In this document: one piece after another, positions 37,271 through 46,197 of the stretch
Numbering within the stretch: position 1 is the first letter of the stretch
How the letters are laid out: each line of letters starts with the position of its first letter
Assembly: GCF_001017435.1 (NCBI RefSeq)
Contig: NZ_CP011371.1
Location: 3,844,001-3,908,000, forward strand
From: Caldimonas brevitalea
GTDB taxonomy: Bacteria; Pseudomonadota; Gammaproteobacteria; Burkholderiales; Burkholderiaceae_C
DNA: 64,000 nucleotides
Direction of reading: 5' to 3'
The notes under the pieces: model-generated
What the model was told of the DNA's origin: nothing
The model's database searches: none
Seen by the model: only the letters and a program-made list of their open reading frames with translations
Program-made: the position numbers and the translations under genes

Positions 37271-38257
37271 TCAATCCAACTTCAACCTCTGCTGCTCCAC
37301 CACCTTCTTGTAAACCTCAAACTCCGCCCTCGTCTGCGCCGCAAACTGCTCCGGCGTATTCGCCACCACCAACGACCCCGTGTCCTCGATCCGCTTGCGC
37401 ACCTCCGGCAACTCCACCGTCTTGCGCACTGCCGCATACACCTTGTCGGCAATCTCCTTCGGCAGCCCCTTGGGCGCATGGATGCCGTAATACGCCATCC
37501 GGTTGACCGGCTCCAGCCCCACCTCCTTGAAGGTCGGCACATTGGGCAGCACCGTCAGACGCTGCGGCGCCGCCACGACGATCGCGATCAAGCGCCCGTC
37601 CTTGATGAAAGGCAGCGCTGACGGCAGGTTGTCGAAAATGATCGGCACCTGCCCGGCCACCGTGTCGTTCAGTGCCGGCCCGGCGCCCCGATACGGGATG
37701 TGCGTCAGGAAGGTGCCCGACAGCGACTTGTAGAGCTCCATCTGCATGTGCCCGATGCCGCCGGTACCCGAGCTCGAATAGCTGTACTTGCCCGGGTTCT
37801 TCTTCAACTCGGCCACGAAACCCGCGTAGTCCTTGGCCGGAAACGACGGGTGCACCGCGATCACGTTGGGCGTCGCGGCGATGTTGGTGACCGAAGTGAA
37901 ATCCGTCAGAGGGTTGTAAGGCGTCTTGGGATTGATCGCCGGGTTCGACGCGGTGGTCGACACCGTCGCGACGCCCAACGTATAGCCATCGGGCGTCGCC
38001 TTGGCGACTTCGTTGGCACCGATGATGCCGCCGCCGCCCGCCTTGTTCTCGACCACCATGGTCTGGCCCAGTGCGGGCTGGATCTTGTCGGCCAGCGTGC
38101 GGGCAATGATGTCGGTGGTGCCACCCGGCGCGAACGGCACCACCAAGCGTACCGGCTTGCTCGGATAGGAGGACGACTGCGCCCAGGCGGTGCCGGCCAC
38201 GGTGACCAGTGCCAGCGGGATCGTCACGACAACAGCCATCAGATGTCTACGCTGCAT
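37271..38257 (-). CDS. Bug family tripartite tricarboxylate transporter substrate-binding protein
   Basis: A 328-residue periplasmic receptor of the TctC/Bug family, very numerous in Burkholderiales. Signal peptide MQRRHLMAVVVTIPLALVTVAGTAWA, then YPSKPVRLVVPFAPGGTTDIIAR, the hallmark N-terminal block with the pocket-lining PGG; later GGGGIIGANEVAKATPDGYT and the ALNDTVAGQVPIIFDN block with an Asp facing the ligand. Bug receptors bind small carboxylates or amides through water-mediated contacts; ligand unknown. The TctA/TctB permease is not adjacent. GGAGA ribosome site before the ATG at 38257; upstream in-frame codons are non-conserved. Divergent from the AEC gene. Confidence 0.92.
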   Translation of the reverse strand: MQRRHLMAVVVTIPLALVTVAGTAWAQSSSYPSKPVRLVVPFAPGGTTDIIARTLADKIQPALGQTMVVENKAGGGGIIGANEVAKATPDGYTLGVATVSTTASNPAINPKTPYNPLTDFTSVTNIAATPNVIAVHPSFPAKDYAGFVAELKKNPGKYSYSSSGTGGIGHMQMELYKSLSGTFLTHIPYRGAGPALNDTVAGQVPIIFDNLPSALPFIKDGRLIAIVVAAPQRLTVLPNVPTFKEVGLEPVNRMAYYGIHAPKGLPKEIADKVYAAVRKTVELPEVRKRIEDTGSLVVANTPEQFAAQTRAEFEVYKKVVEQQRLKLD

Positions 38258-38530
38258 TGCAAGAATCTCCAGGGTGGGGAAATCAGGAACAACGGGATCA
38301 ACGGCAAGAAGAGCCCACGCGATGGGCTTGCATCCTAGCGCTGTTTGTTTGTCTGTCGACACCCTGCGCCCGCTGCCACACCGTGCTCATGCTGCGGCCT
38401 ATGCTGGGACGCCCCGACCACGACGGGGATTGTGGGAACTACGAACGCGGGTCTGCCCCAAGCAGCCTCCCCGGCTGGCAAACTCAACAGGACCGCTGCG
38501 GCGGCCCTCGGACTGTTCGCCCTCCCCCAC

Positions 38531-39433
38531 ATGCACAACGTCCTCCTCCTGCTGCCCGATTTCCTGCTGATCGTCTGCGGGTGGGTCCTGTGCCGCTACA
38601 CCGCGCTCGACCGCAGCGTGTGGGACGGGGTCGAACGACTCGTGTACTACCTGCTGTTCCCGGTGCTGCTGTTCAACGCGATCGTGCGCAGCCCCCTCGA
38701 CTTCAGCACCACCGCACCGCTGGCCGCCGCCGGCCTCGGCATCGTGGCCATCGGCATCGCCGCCAGCTATGCCCTGCGCCACGTGCCCGGCGTCGACCCG
38801 CGCCTGCATGCGTCAGGCGCCCAAGTGGCGTTCCGCTTCAACTCGTATGTCGCGCTGGCGCTGGCCGACAAGCTGGCCGGCCCCGCCGGCGTCGCCTGGA
38901 CCGCGATGCTGGTCGCGCTGTGCGTGCCGTTGTGCAACTTCGGCGCCGTCTACCCCCTGGCACGCCACGGCGGGCACCACTTCTGGCGCGAGATCGCGCG
39001 CAACCCGTTGATCCTCGCCACCGTCGCCGGCCTGGTCGCCAACCTGATCGGTGTGCGCTTCATGCCGCCGCTGCAGCCGGCCCTCGAACGTATCGGCCAG
39101 GCCGCGTTGCCGCTCGGGCTGATGGCCGTGGGCGCCGGGCTGAAGCTGGGCGGCTTGTGGGATGGCCCGCGCCTGGCCGCCGCGCTGCTGGGCATCCGCC
39201 ACCTGCTGCTGCCGCTGGCGGCGCTGGGGCTGGTGCGGTGGCTGCAGGTGCCGGCCGAGCAGCATCCCATCGTGGTGGCCTTCGCCGCGATGCCCACCGC
39301 GTCGAGCGCCTATGTGCTTGCGATGCGCATGGGCGGCCACGGGCCTTACGTGGCCGGCCTGGTGACGTTGTCGACGCTGCTGGGCATGGCCTCGATCCCG
39401 GTCTGGCTCGCGGTGGCGACGGCGCTGGCCTGA
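38531..39433 (+). CDS. AEC family transporter (auxin efflux carrier type)
   Basis: A 300-residue membrane protein with about ten helices in two halves, fitting the AEC/BASS-like fold. The N-terminal helix LLLPDFLLIVCGWVLCR and the core GLVANLIGVRFMPPLQPALERIGQAALPLGLMAVGAGLKLGG and FAAMPTASSAYVLAMRMGG are family-typical. Bacterial members export malonate, malate or other acids; substrate unknown here. The ATG at 38531 matches the helix onset; upstream in-frame codons are odd. Its 3' end overlaps the 3' end of the convergent queG by 88 bases. Confidence 0.88.
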   Translation: MHNVLLLLPDFLLIVCGWVLCRYTALDRSVWDGVERLVYYLLFPVLLFNAIVRSPLDFSTTAPLAAAGLGIVAIGIAASYALRHVPGVDPRLHASGAQVAFRFNSYVALALADKLAGPAGVAWTAMLVALCVPLCNFGAVYPLARHGGHHFWREIARNPLILATVAGLVANLIGVRFMPPLQPALERIGQAALPLGLMAVGAGLKLGGLWDGPRLAAALLGIRHLLLPLAALGLVRWLQVPAEQHPIVVAFAAMPTASSAYVLAMRMGGHGPYVAGLVTLSTLLGMASIPVWLAVATALA

Positions 39434-40512
39434 TCACCCAACGCCCAGACGATGTGCTCCGCGACCAGCGGGGTCGCATGCGGCAGGGCCTCGCGCAAGG
39501 CCCGCTCGAGGTCGGCCGAAGGCGCGGCGCGCAGCGCATTGCCCATCGCCACGGCCAGGTTGCGACGCCATCGTTCGTGACCGATGCGCCGGATCGCGCT
39601 GCCCTCGGTGTGGCGCAGAAACTCCGCCTCGGTCCAGGCCCACAAGGCCAGCAGCGTGGGCTCGGCCAACACAGGGCGGACGTCGAAATCGGGCAGCTCG
39701 GCCCGCTGCGCGTATTTGTTCCAGGGGCAGATCAGCTGGCAGTCGTCACAGCCATAAATGCGGTTGCCCATCAGCGCCCGCAGCTCGACCGGGATGGGCC
39801 CGTCGTGCTCGATGGTCAGATACGAGATGCAGCGGCGCGCGTCGAGCCGGTGCGGCGCGACGATGGCGCGCGTCGGGCAGACGTCGAGACACGCCTGGCA
39901 CGAGCCGCAGTGCCCGCTGGTGGGCTCGCTGGCCGGCAACGGCAGGTCCAGATAGATCTCGCCCAGAAAGAACATCGAGCCGGCGTCCCGGTTCAGCACC
40001 AGCGTGTGCTTGCCGCGCCAGCCCTGGCCACTGCGCCCTGCGAGTTCGGCTTCGAGCACGGGCGCCGAATCGGTGAACACGCGGTGGCCGAACGGGCCCA
40101 GCCGGTCGGCCATGCGGTCGGCCAGCTTCTGCAGCCGCTGCCGCATCACCTTGTGATAGTCGCGGCCGCGGGCATAGAGCGACACCGTCGCCGCCTCGGG
40201 TTGCGCAAGGCGCTCGAACTCCACCGCCTGCCAGCCGGGCTCGGTGCTGCGCGGCAGATAGTCCATCCGCGCGGTGACGACGCTGACGGTGCCGGGCACC
40301 AGCTCCGCGGGCCGCGCGCGCTTGAGCCCGTGGGCGGCCATGTAGGCCATCGAACCGTGAAATCCTTCCCCCAGCCAGGCCATCAAGCCCGGCTCCGCGC
40401 TGCTCAGGTCGACGCCCGAGACGCCGATCTGTGAAAATCCGAGCTCGCGCGCCCACTGGCGGATGTCCGCCAGCAACGCGGCGTGATCGACGACAAGCTC
40501 GGATTGATGCAT
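39346..40512 (-). CDS. queG: Epoxyqueuosine reductase
   Basis: A 388-residue cobalamin-dependent iron-sulfur enzyme reducing epoxyqueuosine to queuosine in tRNA. The two [4Fe-4S] clusters show as CGSCQACLDVCP and CDDCQLICPWN, located around residues 200 and 258. The N-terminal cobalamin-binding portion and the SMAYMAAHGLKRARP segment are typical. A C-terminal HEAT-like region completes it, running into the neighbouring AEC gene on the other strand. A TCCTAAAATCG element sits just before the ATG, with the -10-like TAAAAT six bases away and no ribosome site, so a leaderless mRNA is likely. The ATG is back to back with that of tsaE. Confidence 0.93.
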   Translation of the reverse strand: MHQSELVVDHAALLADIRQWARELGFSQIGVSGVDLSSAEPGLMAWLGEGFHGSMAYMAAHGLKRARPAELVPGTVSVVTARMDYLPRSTEPGWQAVEFERLAQPEAATVSLYARGRDYHKVMRQRLQKLADRMADRLGPFGHRVFTDSAPVLEAELAGRSGQGWRGKHTLVLNRDAGSMFFLGEIYLDLPLPASEPTSGHCGSCQACLDVCPTRAIVAPHRLDARRCISYLTIEHDGPIPVELRALMGNRIYGCDDCQLICPWNKYAQRAELPDFDVRPVLAEPTLLALWAWTEAEFLRHTEGSAIRRIGHERWRRNLAVAMGNALRAAPSADLERALREALPHATPLVAEHIVWALGDQASAVATASQTGIEAMPSSVDNVTRPAT

Positions 40513-40977
40513 CCACCGATTTTAGGAACACGCCAGTGCACCTGGCCCGACGAGGCCACATGTGCCGGTTTCGCACAGGGCCTGGCCGCCCGGCCCGAAC
40601 TGCGCCACGCGCTGATCGAACTGCACGGCCCGCTGGGCGCGGGCAAGACCACCTTCGTGCGCCACCTGTTGCGCGCACTGGGCGCGACCGGCCGCATCAA
40701 GAGCCCCACCTATGCGGTGATGGAGCCCTACGAGCTGCCCGGGCTGCAGGCCTGGCATTTCGATTTCTACCGCTTCCATGACCCGCGTGAGTGGGAGGAC
40801 GCCGGCCTGCGCGACATCCTCACCGGCCCCGGCCTCAAGCTGGTCGAATGGGCCGGCCAGGCGGGCGGGCTGTTACCGCTGGCCGACCTGAAGATGGAAC
40901 TTGCGCCCGCCGAACACGACCAACGCCACGTGACCCTCGACGCCTACACCCCGACCGGGGCCGCGCTGATCGCATGA
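40507..40977 (+). CDS. tsaE: tRNA threonylcarbamoyladenosine biosynthesis ATPase
   Basis: A 156-residue P-loop protein, TsaE, with Walker A GPLGAGKTTFVRHLL, the segment RIKSPTYAVMEPYE, and HFDFYRFHDPREWEDAGLRDI followed by LVEWAG, as in all TsaE. With TsaB and TsaD it makes the t6A modification at position 37. The start at 40507 is a palindromic ATGCAT shared with the queG start codon on the other strand; an alternative ATG at 40483 would overlap queG by 30 bases. The stop overlaps the amidase gene start (ATGA). Confidence 0.92.
   Translation: MHPPILGTRQCTWPDEATCAGFAQGLAARPELRHALIELHGPLGAGKTTFVRHLLRALGATGRIKSPTYAVMEPYELPGLQAWHFDFYRFHDPREWEDAGLRDILTGPGLKLVEWAGQAGGLLPLADLKMELAPAEHDQRHVTLDAYTPTGAALIA
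40517..40527 (-). promoter_or_regulatory. -10-like TCCTAAAATCG at the queG start
   Basis: Near match to the dctP element TCCTAGAATCG. The TAAAAT hexamer ends six bases before the queG ATG. Confidence 0.4.
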
Positions 40978-42341
40978 AGATGACCCCTCTGTGGACCCGC
41001 CGCGCGCTGCTGCAGCGCACCGGCAGCGTCGCCTTGCTGCTCACCGCGCCCCAACTCGCCTTCGGCGCCAACATCGTCGCGGTGCGCGTGTGGCCTGCGC
41101 CCGACTACACCCGCGTGACGCTGGAGAGCGACACCGAGCTGGTCGCCAAGCACTTCCTGATCGCCGATCCGGACCGGATGGTGATCGACATCGAAAACCT
41201 CGAACTCAGCCCGGCGCTGCGCGAGATCGTCGGCAAGGTACGTGCGGACGACCCCTACATCGCCGGCGTGCGCGTGGGCCAGAACCAGCCCCGCGTGGTG
41301 CGGCTGGTCATCGACCTGAAGCAAGGCGCCCAGCCGCAGGTGACCACCTTGCCGCCGGTGGCGGCCTACCAGCACCGGCTGGTGTTCGACCTCTACCCGA
41401 CCGTCGCACCCGACCCGCTGCTGGCGCTGATCCGCGAAAAAGAGCAGGCCGAGAAGGAAGCCAAGACCGCCATCGACGATGCGCTGGGTGAGTTTCTCGG
41501 CAAGGTCGCCAAGGCACCGCCCCCCGACCCCTCGGCCTCCGCGCCGGCCAACGGCGGCGCCCCCACGCCCTCCCCCGACGCACCGGTGACCCGCAAGGCC
41601 GAGGTGGACCCGGGCACCAAAAAGAAGATCGACCGCCTGATCATCGTCGCGCTCGACCCCGGCCATGGCGGCGAAGACCCGGGCGCGATCGGCCCGAGCG
41701 GCCTGAAGGAAAAGGACGTGGTGCTGCAGATCGCCCACAAGCTGCGCGACCGCATCAACGCGATCCCCAACATGCGCGCGATGCTGACGCGCGACACCGA
41801 CTTCTTCGTGCCGCTGCAGCAGCGCGTCGAAAAGGCGCGCCGGGTGCAGGCCGACCTGTTCATCTCCATCCACGCCGACGCCTTCATCACGCCACAGGCG
41901 CGCGGTGCGTCGGTGTTCGCGCTGTCCGAACGCGGCGCCACCAGCACTGCCGCGCGTTGGCTGGCCAAGAAGGAAAACGCGGCCGACCTGGTCGGCGGTG
42001 TGAACGTCAAACACGGCGACGCCCACGTGATGCGCGCGCTGCTCGACATGTCGACCACCGCGCAGATCAACGACAGCCTGCGGGCCGGCAGCGAAGTGCT
42101 GGGCCAGATCGGCCGTGTCGGCCGGCTGCACAAGCGCAAGGTCGAACAGGCCAGCTTCGCGGTGTTGAAGGCGCCGGACATCCCGTCCATCCTGGTCGAG
42201 ACCGCCTTCATCTCGAACCCGGAGGAAGAAGCCAAGCTGCGCAGCGCGGCATACCAGGATGACTTGGTCGCCGCGCTGATGTCGGGCATCAAGCGCTACT
42301 TCTCGAAGAACCCGCCGCTCGCCCGCAACCGGCAACTCTGA
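40974..42341 (+). CDS. N-acetylmuramoyl-L-alanine amidase, AmiA/AmiC type
   Basis: A 455-residue periplasmic cell-separation amidase. A twin-arginine-like signal (WTRRALLQRTGSVALLL) is followed by an AMIN domain that targets septal peptidoglycan (residues 35-140). A low-complexity Pro/Ala linker with KKK precedes the Amidase_3 domain. Zinc ligands are seen in ALDPGHGGEDPGAIG (His, Glu), ISIHADAF (His) and the catalytic Glu in SILVETAFISNPEEE. In E. coli AmiC needs NlpD and AmiA/B need EnvC for activation. It overlaps tsaE by 4 bases, the conserved tsaE-amiC-mutL gene context, although dedA lies in between here. A perfect 28-bp palindrome follows its stop. Confidence 0.93.
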   Translation: MKMTPLWTRRALLQRTGSVALLLTAPQLAFGANIVAVRVWPAPDYTRVTLESDTELVAKHFLIADPDRMVIDIENLELSPALREIVGKVRADDPYIAGVRVGQNQPRVVRLVIDLKQGAQPQVTTLPPVAAYQHRLVFDLYPTVAPDPLLALIREKEQAEKEAKTAIDDALGEFLGKVAKAPPPDPSASAPANGGAPTPSPDAPVTRKAEVDPGTKKKIDRLIIVALDPGHGGEDPGAIGPSGLKEKDVVLQIAHKLRDRINAIPNMRAMLTRDTDFFVPLQQRVEKARRVQADLFISIHADAFITPQARGASVFALSERGATSTAARWLAKKENAADLVGGVNVKHGDAHVMRALLDMSTTAQINDSLRAGSEVLGQIGRVGRLHKRKVEQASFAVLKAPDIPSILVETAFISNPEEEAKLRSAAYQDDLVAALMSGIKRYFSKNPPLARNRQL

Positions 42342-42356
42342 GGCCGGTCGATCTGC

Positions 42357-42384
42357 CCGCCGGTGCCGCGCGCGGCACCGGCGG
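42357..42384. repeat. Perfect 28-bp palindrome between amidase and dedA genes
   Basis: 14-bp arms, CCGCCGGTGCCGCG and its complement, with no spacer, between two convergent genes. It would form a strong hairpin in both transcripts. No T-run, so termination by itself is uncertain. Confidence 0.7.
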
Positions 42385-42405
42385 CCGCGTCCTGGCGGGC
42401 GCGTG

Positions 42406-43053
42406 TCAGACGGCCGCCGCGCTGCGGCGAGCCTTCCAGGCGCCGAACAGCGCGATCAGCCCAGGCACCAGGATCAGCGCCCAGATGATCTTCGACAGAT
42501 GTTGCTGCACCAGCGGGATGTTGCCGAACAGATAACCCGCCAGCGTCAAACCCCCCACCCACAGCACCGCCCCGGTCACGTTGAAGAACGTGAACTTGGC
42601 CCGGCTCATTTCGGCGACACCGGCCACGAAGGGCGCGAAGGTGCGGATGAAGGGCATGAAGCGCGCCAGGATGATGGTGACGCCGCCGTAACGCTCGTAG
42701 AAGGCATGCGCGGCGTTGAAGGCCTGCTTGTTGAAGAAGCGTGATTGCTCCCAGCGGAACACCTTGGGCCCGAAGTAGCGGCCGATGCTGTAGTTGAGCT
42801 GATCGCCTGCGATGGCGGCGACCAGCAGCAAGCCCATCGCCAGCGGCAAGCTCATCGCTCCGGCACCGCACAGCGCGCCGACCACGAACAGCAGCGAATC
42901 GCCCGGCAGAAACGGCATCACGACCAAGCCCGTCTCGACGAAGACGATCGCGAACAGCAGGGCATAGACCCAGGGGCCGTAGTTCTGCACGAACTCCGCC
43001 AGATGCTGGTCGACGTGGAGGATGAAGTCGATGAGAAAGGTCACAAGTTCCAT
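42406..43053 (-). CDS. DedA family membrane protein
   Basis: A 215-residue inner-membrane protein of the DedA/SNARE-associated (DUF368-like VTT) family, thought to act in lipid flipping or proton-motive homeostasis. Motifs: FVETGLVVMPFLPGDSLLF near residue 40, AAIAGDQLNYSIGRYFG and ARFMPFIRTFAPFVAGVAEMSR, with the buried acidic residues Glu and Asp expected in the family. The ATG at 43053 gives the typical length; a longer frame to 43155 is unlikely. GATAAT lies six bases before the ATG. Divergent from mutL. Confidence 0.9.
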   Translation of the reverse strand: MELVTFLIDFILHVDQHLAEFVQNYGPWVYALLFAIVFVETGLVVMPFLPGDSLLFVVGALCGAGAMSLPLAMGLLLVAAIAGDQLNYSIGRYFGPKVFRWEQSRFFNKQAFNAAHAFYERYGGVTIILARFMPFIRTFAPFVAGVAEMSRAKFTFFNVTGAVLWVGGLTLAGYLFGNIPLVQQHLSKIIWALILVPGLIALFGAWKARRSAAAV

Positions 43054-43059
43054 CGCACG

Positions 43060-43065
43060 ATTATC
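43060..43065 (-). promoter_or_regulatory. -10-like GATAAT six bases before the dedA start
   Basis: GATAAT on the minus strand, followed by CGTGCG and the ATG. Leaderless layout, as at mutL on the other side. Confidence 0.4.
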
Positions 43066-43201
43066 TCGTGGCGCAGGCGACAGAAGTAAGTCCGTGTTGC
43101 ATCGCGCGCGCCGCCCGGCCGCCGAGGGGCACGGCGACCCCATCGCACGATGCACCTTCGCGGTGCCGCGACAGCGGGCCGGCCGTCGAGAGGGATCGAC
43201 C

Positions 43202-43207
43202 TAGAAT
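43202..43207 (+). promoter_or_regulatory. -10-like TAGAAT seven bases before the mutL start
   Basis: TAGAAT ends seven bases before the ATG at 43215; no Shine-Dalgarno in between. Confidence 0.4.
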
Positions 43208-43214
43208 CTCGCCC

Positions 43215-45092
43215 ATGAGTGCCGTCCCGACCGCTGTGCCCCGCCGTCCGATCCGCGAGCTGCCCGACGAACTGATCAGCCAGATCGCGGCCGGCGAGGT
43301 GGTCGAACGTCCGGCCTCGGTGGTGCGCGAGCTGGTCGACAACGCGCTCGACGCCGGCGCCACTGAAGTGACGCTGAAACTGCTGGCCGGCGGCGTGCGC
43401 TCCATCGTCGTCGAAGACAACGGCGCCGGCATCCCGGCCGACGAGTTGCCGTTGGCGTTGCGCCGGCACGCAACGAGCAAGATCGCGTCGCTGCCCGATC
43501 TCGAGGCGGTCTCGACGATGGGCTTTCGCGGCGAGGCCTTGGCCGCCATCGCATCGATTGCCGATGTCTCGCTGCTGAGCCGCACCGCCGACGGCCCGCA
43601 TGCCTTCCGGCTCGATGCGCGCTCGGGCGAGCTGGCGCCGGCGGCCCGTGCAGTGGGCACCAGCGTCGAAGTGCGCGAGTTGTTCTTCAGCACGCCGGCC
43701 CGCCGCAAGTTCCTGAAGACCGACGCCACCGAGTTGGCCCATTGCATCGAAGCGGTGCGACGCCACGCGCTGGCGCGGCCTGATGTGGCCTTTGCCGTGT
43801 GGCACGAAGGCAAGCTGGTCGAACAATGGCGCAAGGGCACCGCCGAGCAGCGCATCAAGGACGTGCTGGGCGAGGACTTCCTGGCCGCCAGCCGCGCGGT
43901 CGAGGCCCACATCGGCCCCTTGTCCGTGCGCGGCCGTGCCGGCGTGCCCGATGCCGCGCGCGCCCGTGCCGACCAGCAGTACTGCTATGTCAATGGCCGC
44001 TACGTGCGCGACAAGCTGCTGGCCCACGGCGTGCGATCGGCCTATGAAGACGTGTTGCACGGTTCGCGCCAGCCCACCTATGTGCTGTTCGTCGAGATCT
44101 CGCCCGAGCGTGTCGATGTGAACGTACACCCGACCAAGATCGAAGTGCGTTTTCGCGATTCGCGCGAGGTGCACCAGGCGGTGCGGCATGCGGTCGACGA
44201 CGCCCTCGCCTTGCCACGCGCCGGTCAACCCGAGGCGACCGGGCCCTCGTTGCTGCGTCCGACGACCGGTGCCGATGCCGGAGCCGGCACGCCGGCGGCC
44301 GCATGGCCTTCGAGCGGCTGGACCCGCCCGCAGGTGCAAGGCCATCTTGCGCTGCGCGATGCGGCGCTGCTGTATGCACAAGAGCCGGCGCCGAGGTGGT
44401 CCCCGGCCCTGCCCGCCGACACCCCGGCCACAGCGCTGCCGCCCTCGCAAGGGATGACGGACACAACCGCGCCCGAGCCGCTGCCCGCGCGGGCCGGCGA
44501 AGCCGAAGCCTGGCCGCTGGGACGTGCGGTGGCGCAGATCGGCGGCATCTACATCCTGGCCGAAAACGCACAAGGCCTGGTCATCGTCGACATGCACGCG
44601 GCCCACGAGCGCATCGTCTATGAACAGCTCAAGTCCAACCTCGCGGCTCAACGCCTCGAGGCCCAACCGCTGCTGATCCCGGCCACCTTCGCAGCGACCG
44701 CCCAGGAAGTGGCCACCGCAGAAGCACAGCGGGAAGCCCTGTCGACCCTGGGCCTCGAGATCACACCGCTGTCGCCTGGCACGCTGGCCATCCGGTCGCG
44801 ACCGGCCGCCCTGGCGAGCGCCGATGTGGTGGAGCTGGCGCGCAGCGTGTTGGCCGAGCTGTCGCAGTACGACGCCAGCAACGTGATCCAGCGCGCCCAG
44901 CACGAGCTGCTCGCGACCATGGCCTGCCATGGGGCGGTGCGGGCCCACCGTCGCCTCACTCTGGATGAGATGAACGCGCTGCTGCGCGACATGGAGCGCA
45001 CCGAACGCTCCGACCAGTGCAACCACGGCCGGCCCACCTGGCGGCAGCTGTCGCTGCGGGAACTCGACGCCTTGTTCATGCGCGGCCGCTGA
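43215..45092 (+). CDS. mutL: DNA mismatch repair protein MutL (endonuclease type)
   Basis: A 625-residue GHKL ATPase. N-terminal motifs: QIAAGEVVERPASVVRELVDNALDAGA, VEDNGAGI, and TMGFRGEALAAIASI. A Pro/Ala-rich linker (about residues 330-450) joins to the C-terminal dimerisation domain, with the nuclease motif DMHAAHERIVYE (usual DQHA with Gln replaced by Met), ACHGAVRAH, and the CNHGRPTW that helps bind the metal. So this MutL probably cuts DNA itself, consistent with lack of MutH in most betaproteobacteria; the unusual Met is notable, as the Gln is not a ligand. Start codon preceded by TAGAAT seven bases away. Mate of the damaged mutS elsewhere in the window. Confidence 0.94.
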   Translation: MSAVPTAVPRRPIRELPDELISQIAAGEVVERPASVVRELVDNALDAGATEVTLKLLAGGVRSIVVEDNGAGIPADELPLALRRHATSKIASLPDLEAVSTMGFRGEALAAIASIADVSLLSRTADGPHAFRLDARSGELAPAARAVGTSVEVRELFFSTPARRKFLKTDATELAHCIEAVRRHALARPDVAFAVWHEGKLVEQWRKGTAEQRIKDVLGEDFLAASRAVEAHIGPLSVRGRAGVPDAARARADQQYCYVNGRYVRDKLLAHGVRSAYEDVLHGSRQPTYVLFVEISPERVDVNVHPTKIEVRFRDSREVHQAVRHAVDDALALPRAGQPEATGPSLLRPTTGADAGAGTPAAAWPSSGWTRPQVQGHLALRDAALLYAQEPAPRWSPALPADTPATALPPSQGMTDTTAPEPLPARAGEAEAWPLGRAVAQIGGIYILAENAQGLVIVDMHAAHERIVYEQLKSNLAAQRLEAQPLLIPATFAATAQEVATAEAQREALSTLGLEITPLSPGTLAIRSRPAALASADVVELARSVLAELSQYDASNVIQRAQHELLATMACHGAVRAHRRLTLDEMNALLRDMERTERSDQCNHGRPTWRQLSLRELDALFMRGR

Positions 45093-45251
45093 GGCGTGGC
45101 CCGGCCCCGGCGCTGCGGCGCAGGGAGACCGGCAACATCCGTTACGCGGTTGTCGCCGCTCACGCGCGACTTGCGTGACAAGGTGCGCACGAGCGCGAGA
45201 TGACGGTGCCCACCCCCTGAACTTTGCGCCGCCAGTGCCGATCACTGGCGC

Positions 45252-46118
45252 ATGAATTTCACTGTCGCCCTGCGGTGGCGTCTCGCCCCGGTCCTCCTGT
45301 CGTTCATCGTGCTGATGGCCGGATGCAGCGCACTCGACACGCAGCAACGGCGCTGGATCTTCCAGCCGATGAACTCGGCCGTGCGGGCGGGGGTGGACGG
45401 CATCGAGGGCATGCAGGACGTGTGGATCGGCTTCCACTCGCAAGCCACCGGCGAGCAGGTGCGCCTGCACGCGTTGTGGCTGGAACACAGTCGTCGCGAC
45501 GCCCCGGTGCTGCTGTATCTGCACGGTGCCCGCTGGGGCGTGGCCGGCAACGCCACGGCGGCGCGTATGCGCCGCATGCAGGCGATGGGCTTCAGTGTGC
45601 TGGCGGTCGACTACCGCGGCTTCGGCCGCAGCACCGCGAGCCTGCCCTCGCAGCAGAAAGCCCACGAGGACGCCCGCGCCGCGTGGGATTGGATCGCCAC
45701 GCGCCAGCCCGGCAGCCGGCGCTACATCTTCGGTCATTCGCTGGGCGGCGCCATCGCGGTCGGCCTGGCCGCCGAAGTCGATCAGCAGCTCGACGGGCTG
45801 ATGGTGGAAGGCACCTTCACGTCGGTGCCCGACGTGTTCGCGACCCTGCGCTGGGGCTGGCTGCCGCTCGGCTGGCTGATCACCCAACGTTTCGACTCGG
45901 CCGCGCGCATCGGCGAGGTCCAGGCCCCGGTGCTGGTGGTGCACGGCAGCGACGACAACCTGATCAAGCCCGAGCTGGGGCGCGCCCTGTACGAGCGCGT
46001 GCGTGCGCCCAAGAAGCGTTTCGTACTGGTCGAGGGCGGCACCCACCACAGCACGCATGCCGACGGACAGGCGCAGTACCGCGAAGCCGTGCGCGAGCTG
46101 TTCGGCCTGCCGGGCTGA
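45252..46118 (+). CDS. Alpha/beta hydrolase lipoprotein
   Basis: A 288-residue hydrolase of the bem46/serine aminopeptidase group, anchored as a lipoprotein: the lipobox LMAGC has Cys25. Hydrolase motifs: [12 protein letters not shown] in the oxyanion position (instead of the common HGNG), nucleophile elbow [11 protein letters not shown], catalytic Asp in [14 protein letters not shown], His in GGTHHSTH. Substrate unknown. The start ATG at 45252 is followed directly by a hydrophobic core. It lies 159 bases downstream of mutL. Confidence 0.85.
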   Translation: MNFTVALRWRLAPVLLSFIVLMAGCSALDTQQRRWIFQPMNSAVRAGVDGIEGMQDVWIGFHSQATGEQVRLHALWLEHSRRDAPVLLYLHGARWGVAGNATAARMRRMQAMGFSVLAVDYRGFGRSTASLPSQQKAHEDARAAWDWIATRQPGSRRYIFGHSLGGAIAVGLAAEVDQQLDGLMVEGTFTSVPDVFATLRWGWLPLGWLITQRFDSAARIGEVQAPVLVVHGSDDNLIKPELGRALYERVRAPKKRFVLVEGGTHHSTHADGQAQYREAVRELFGLPG

Positions 46119-46197
46119 GGGCGACAGCGGCCCCGCCGCCGCGCCGAGCGGCACTCGTGGTCCAATCCGGGTTTGCCCTTCGCGCCCGTGCTCCCGG

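Noticed and set aside
45093..45251. tRNA or small RNA gene in the mutL-hydrolase spacer
   Set aside because: No cloverleaf, no CCA end and no clear promoter plus terminator could be found by eye.
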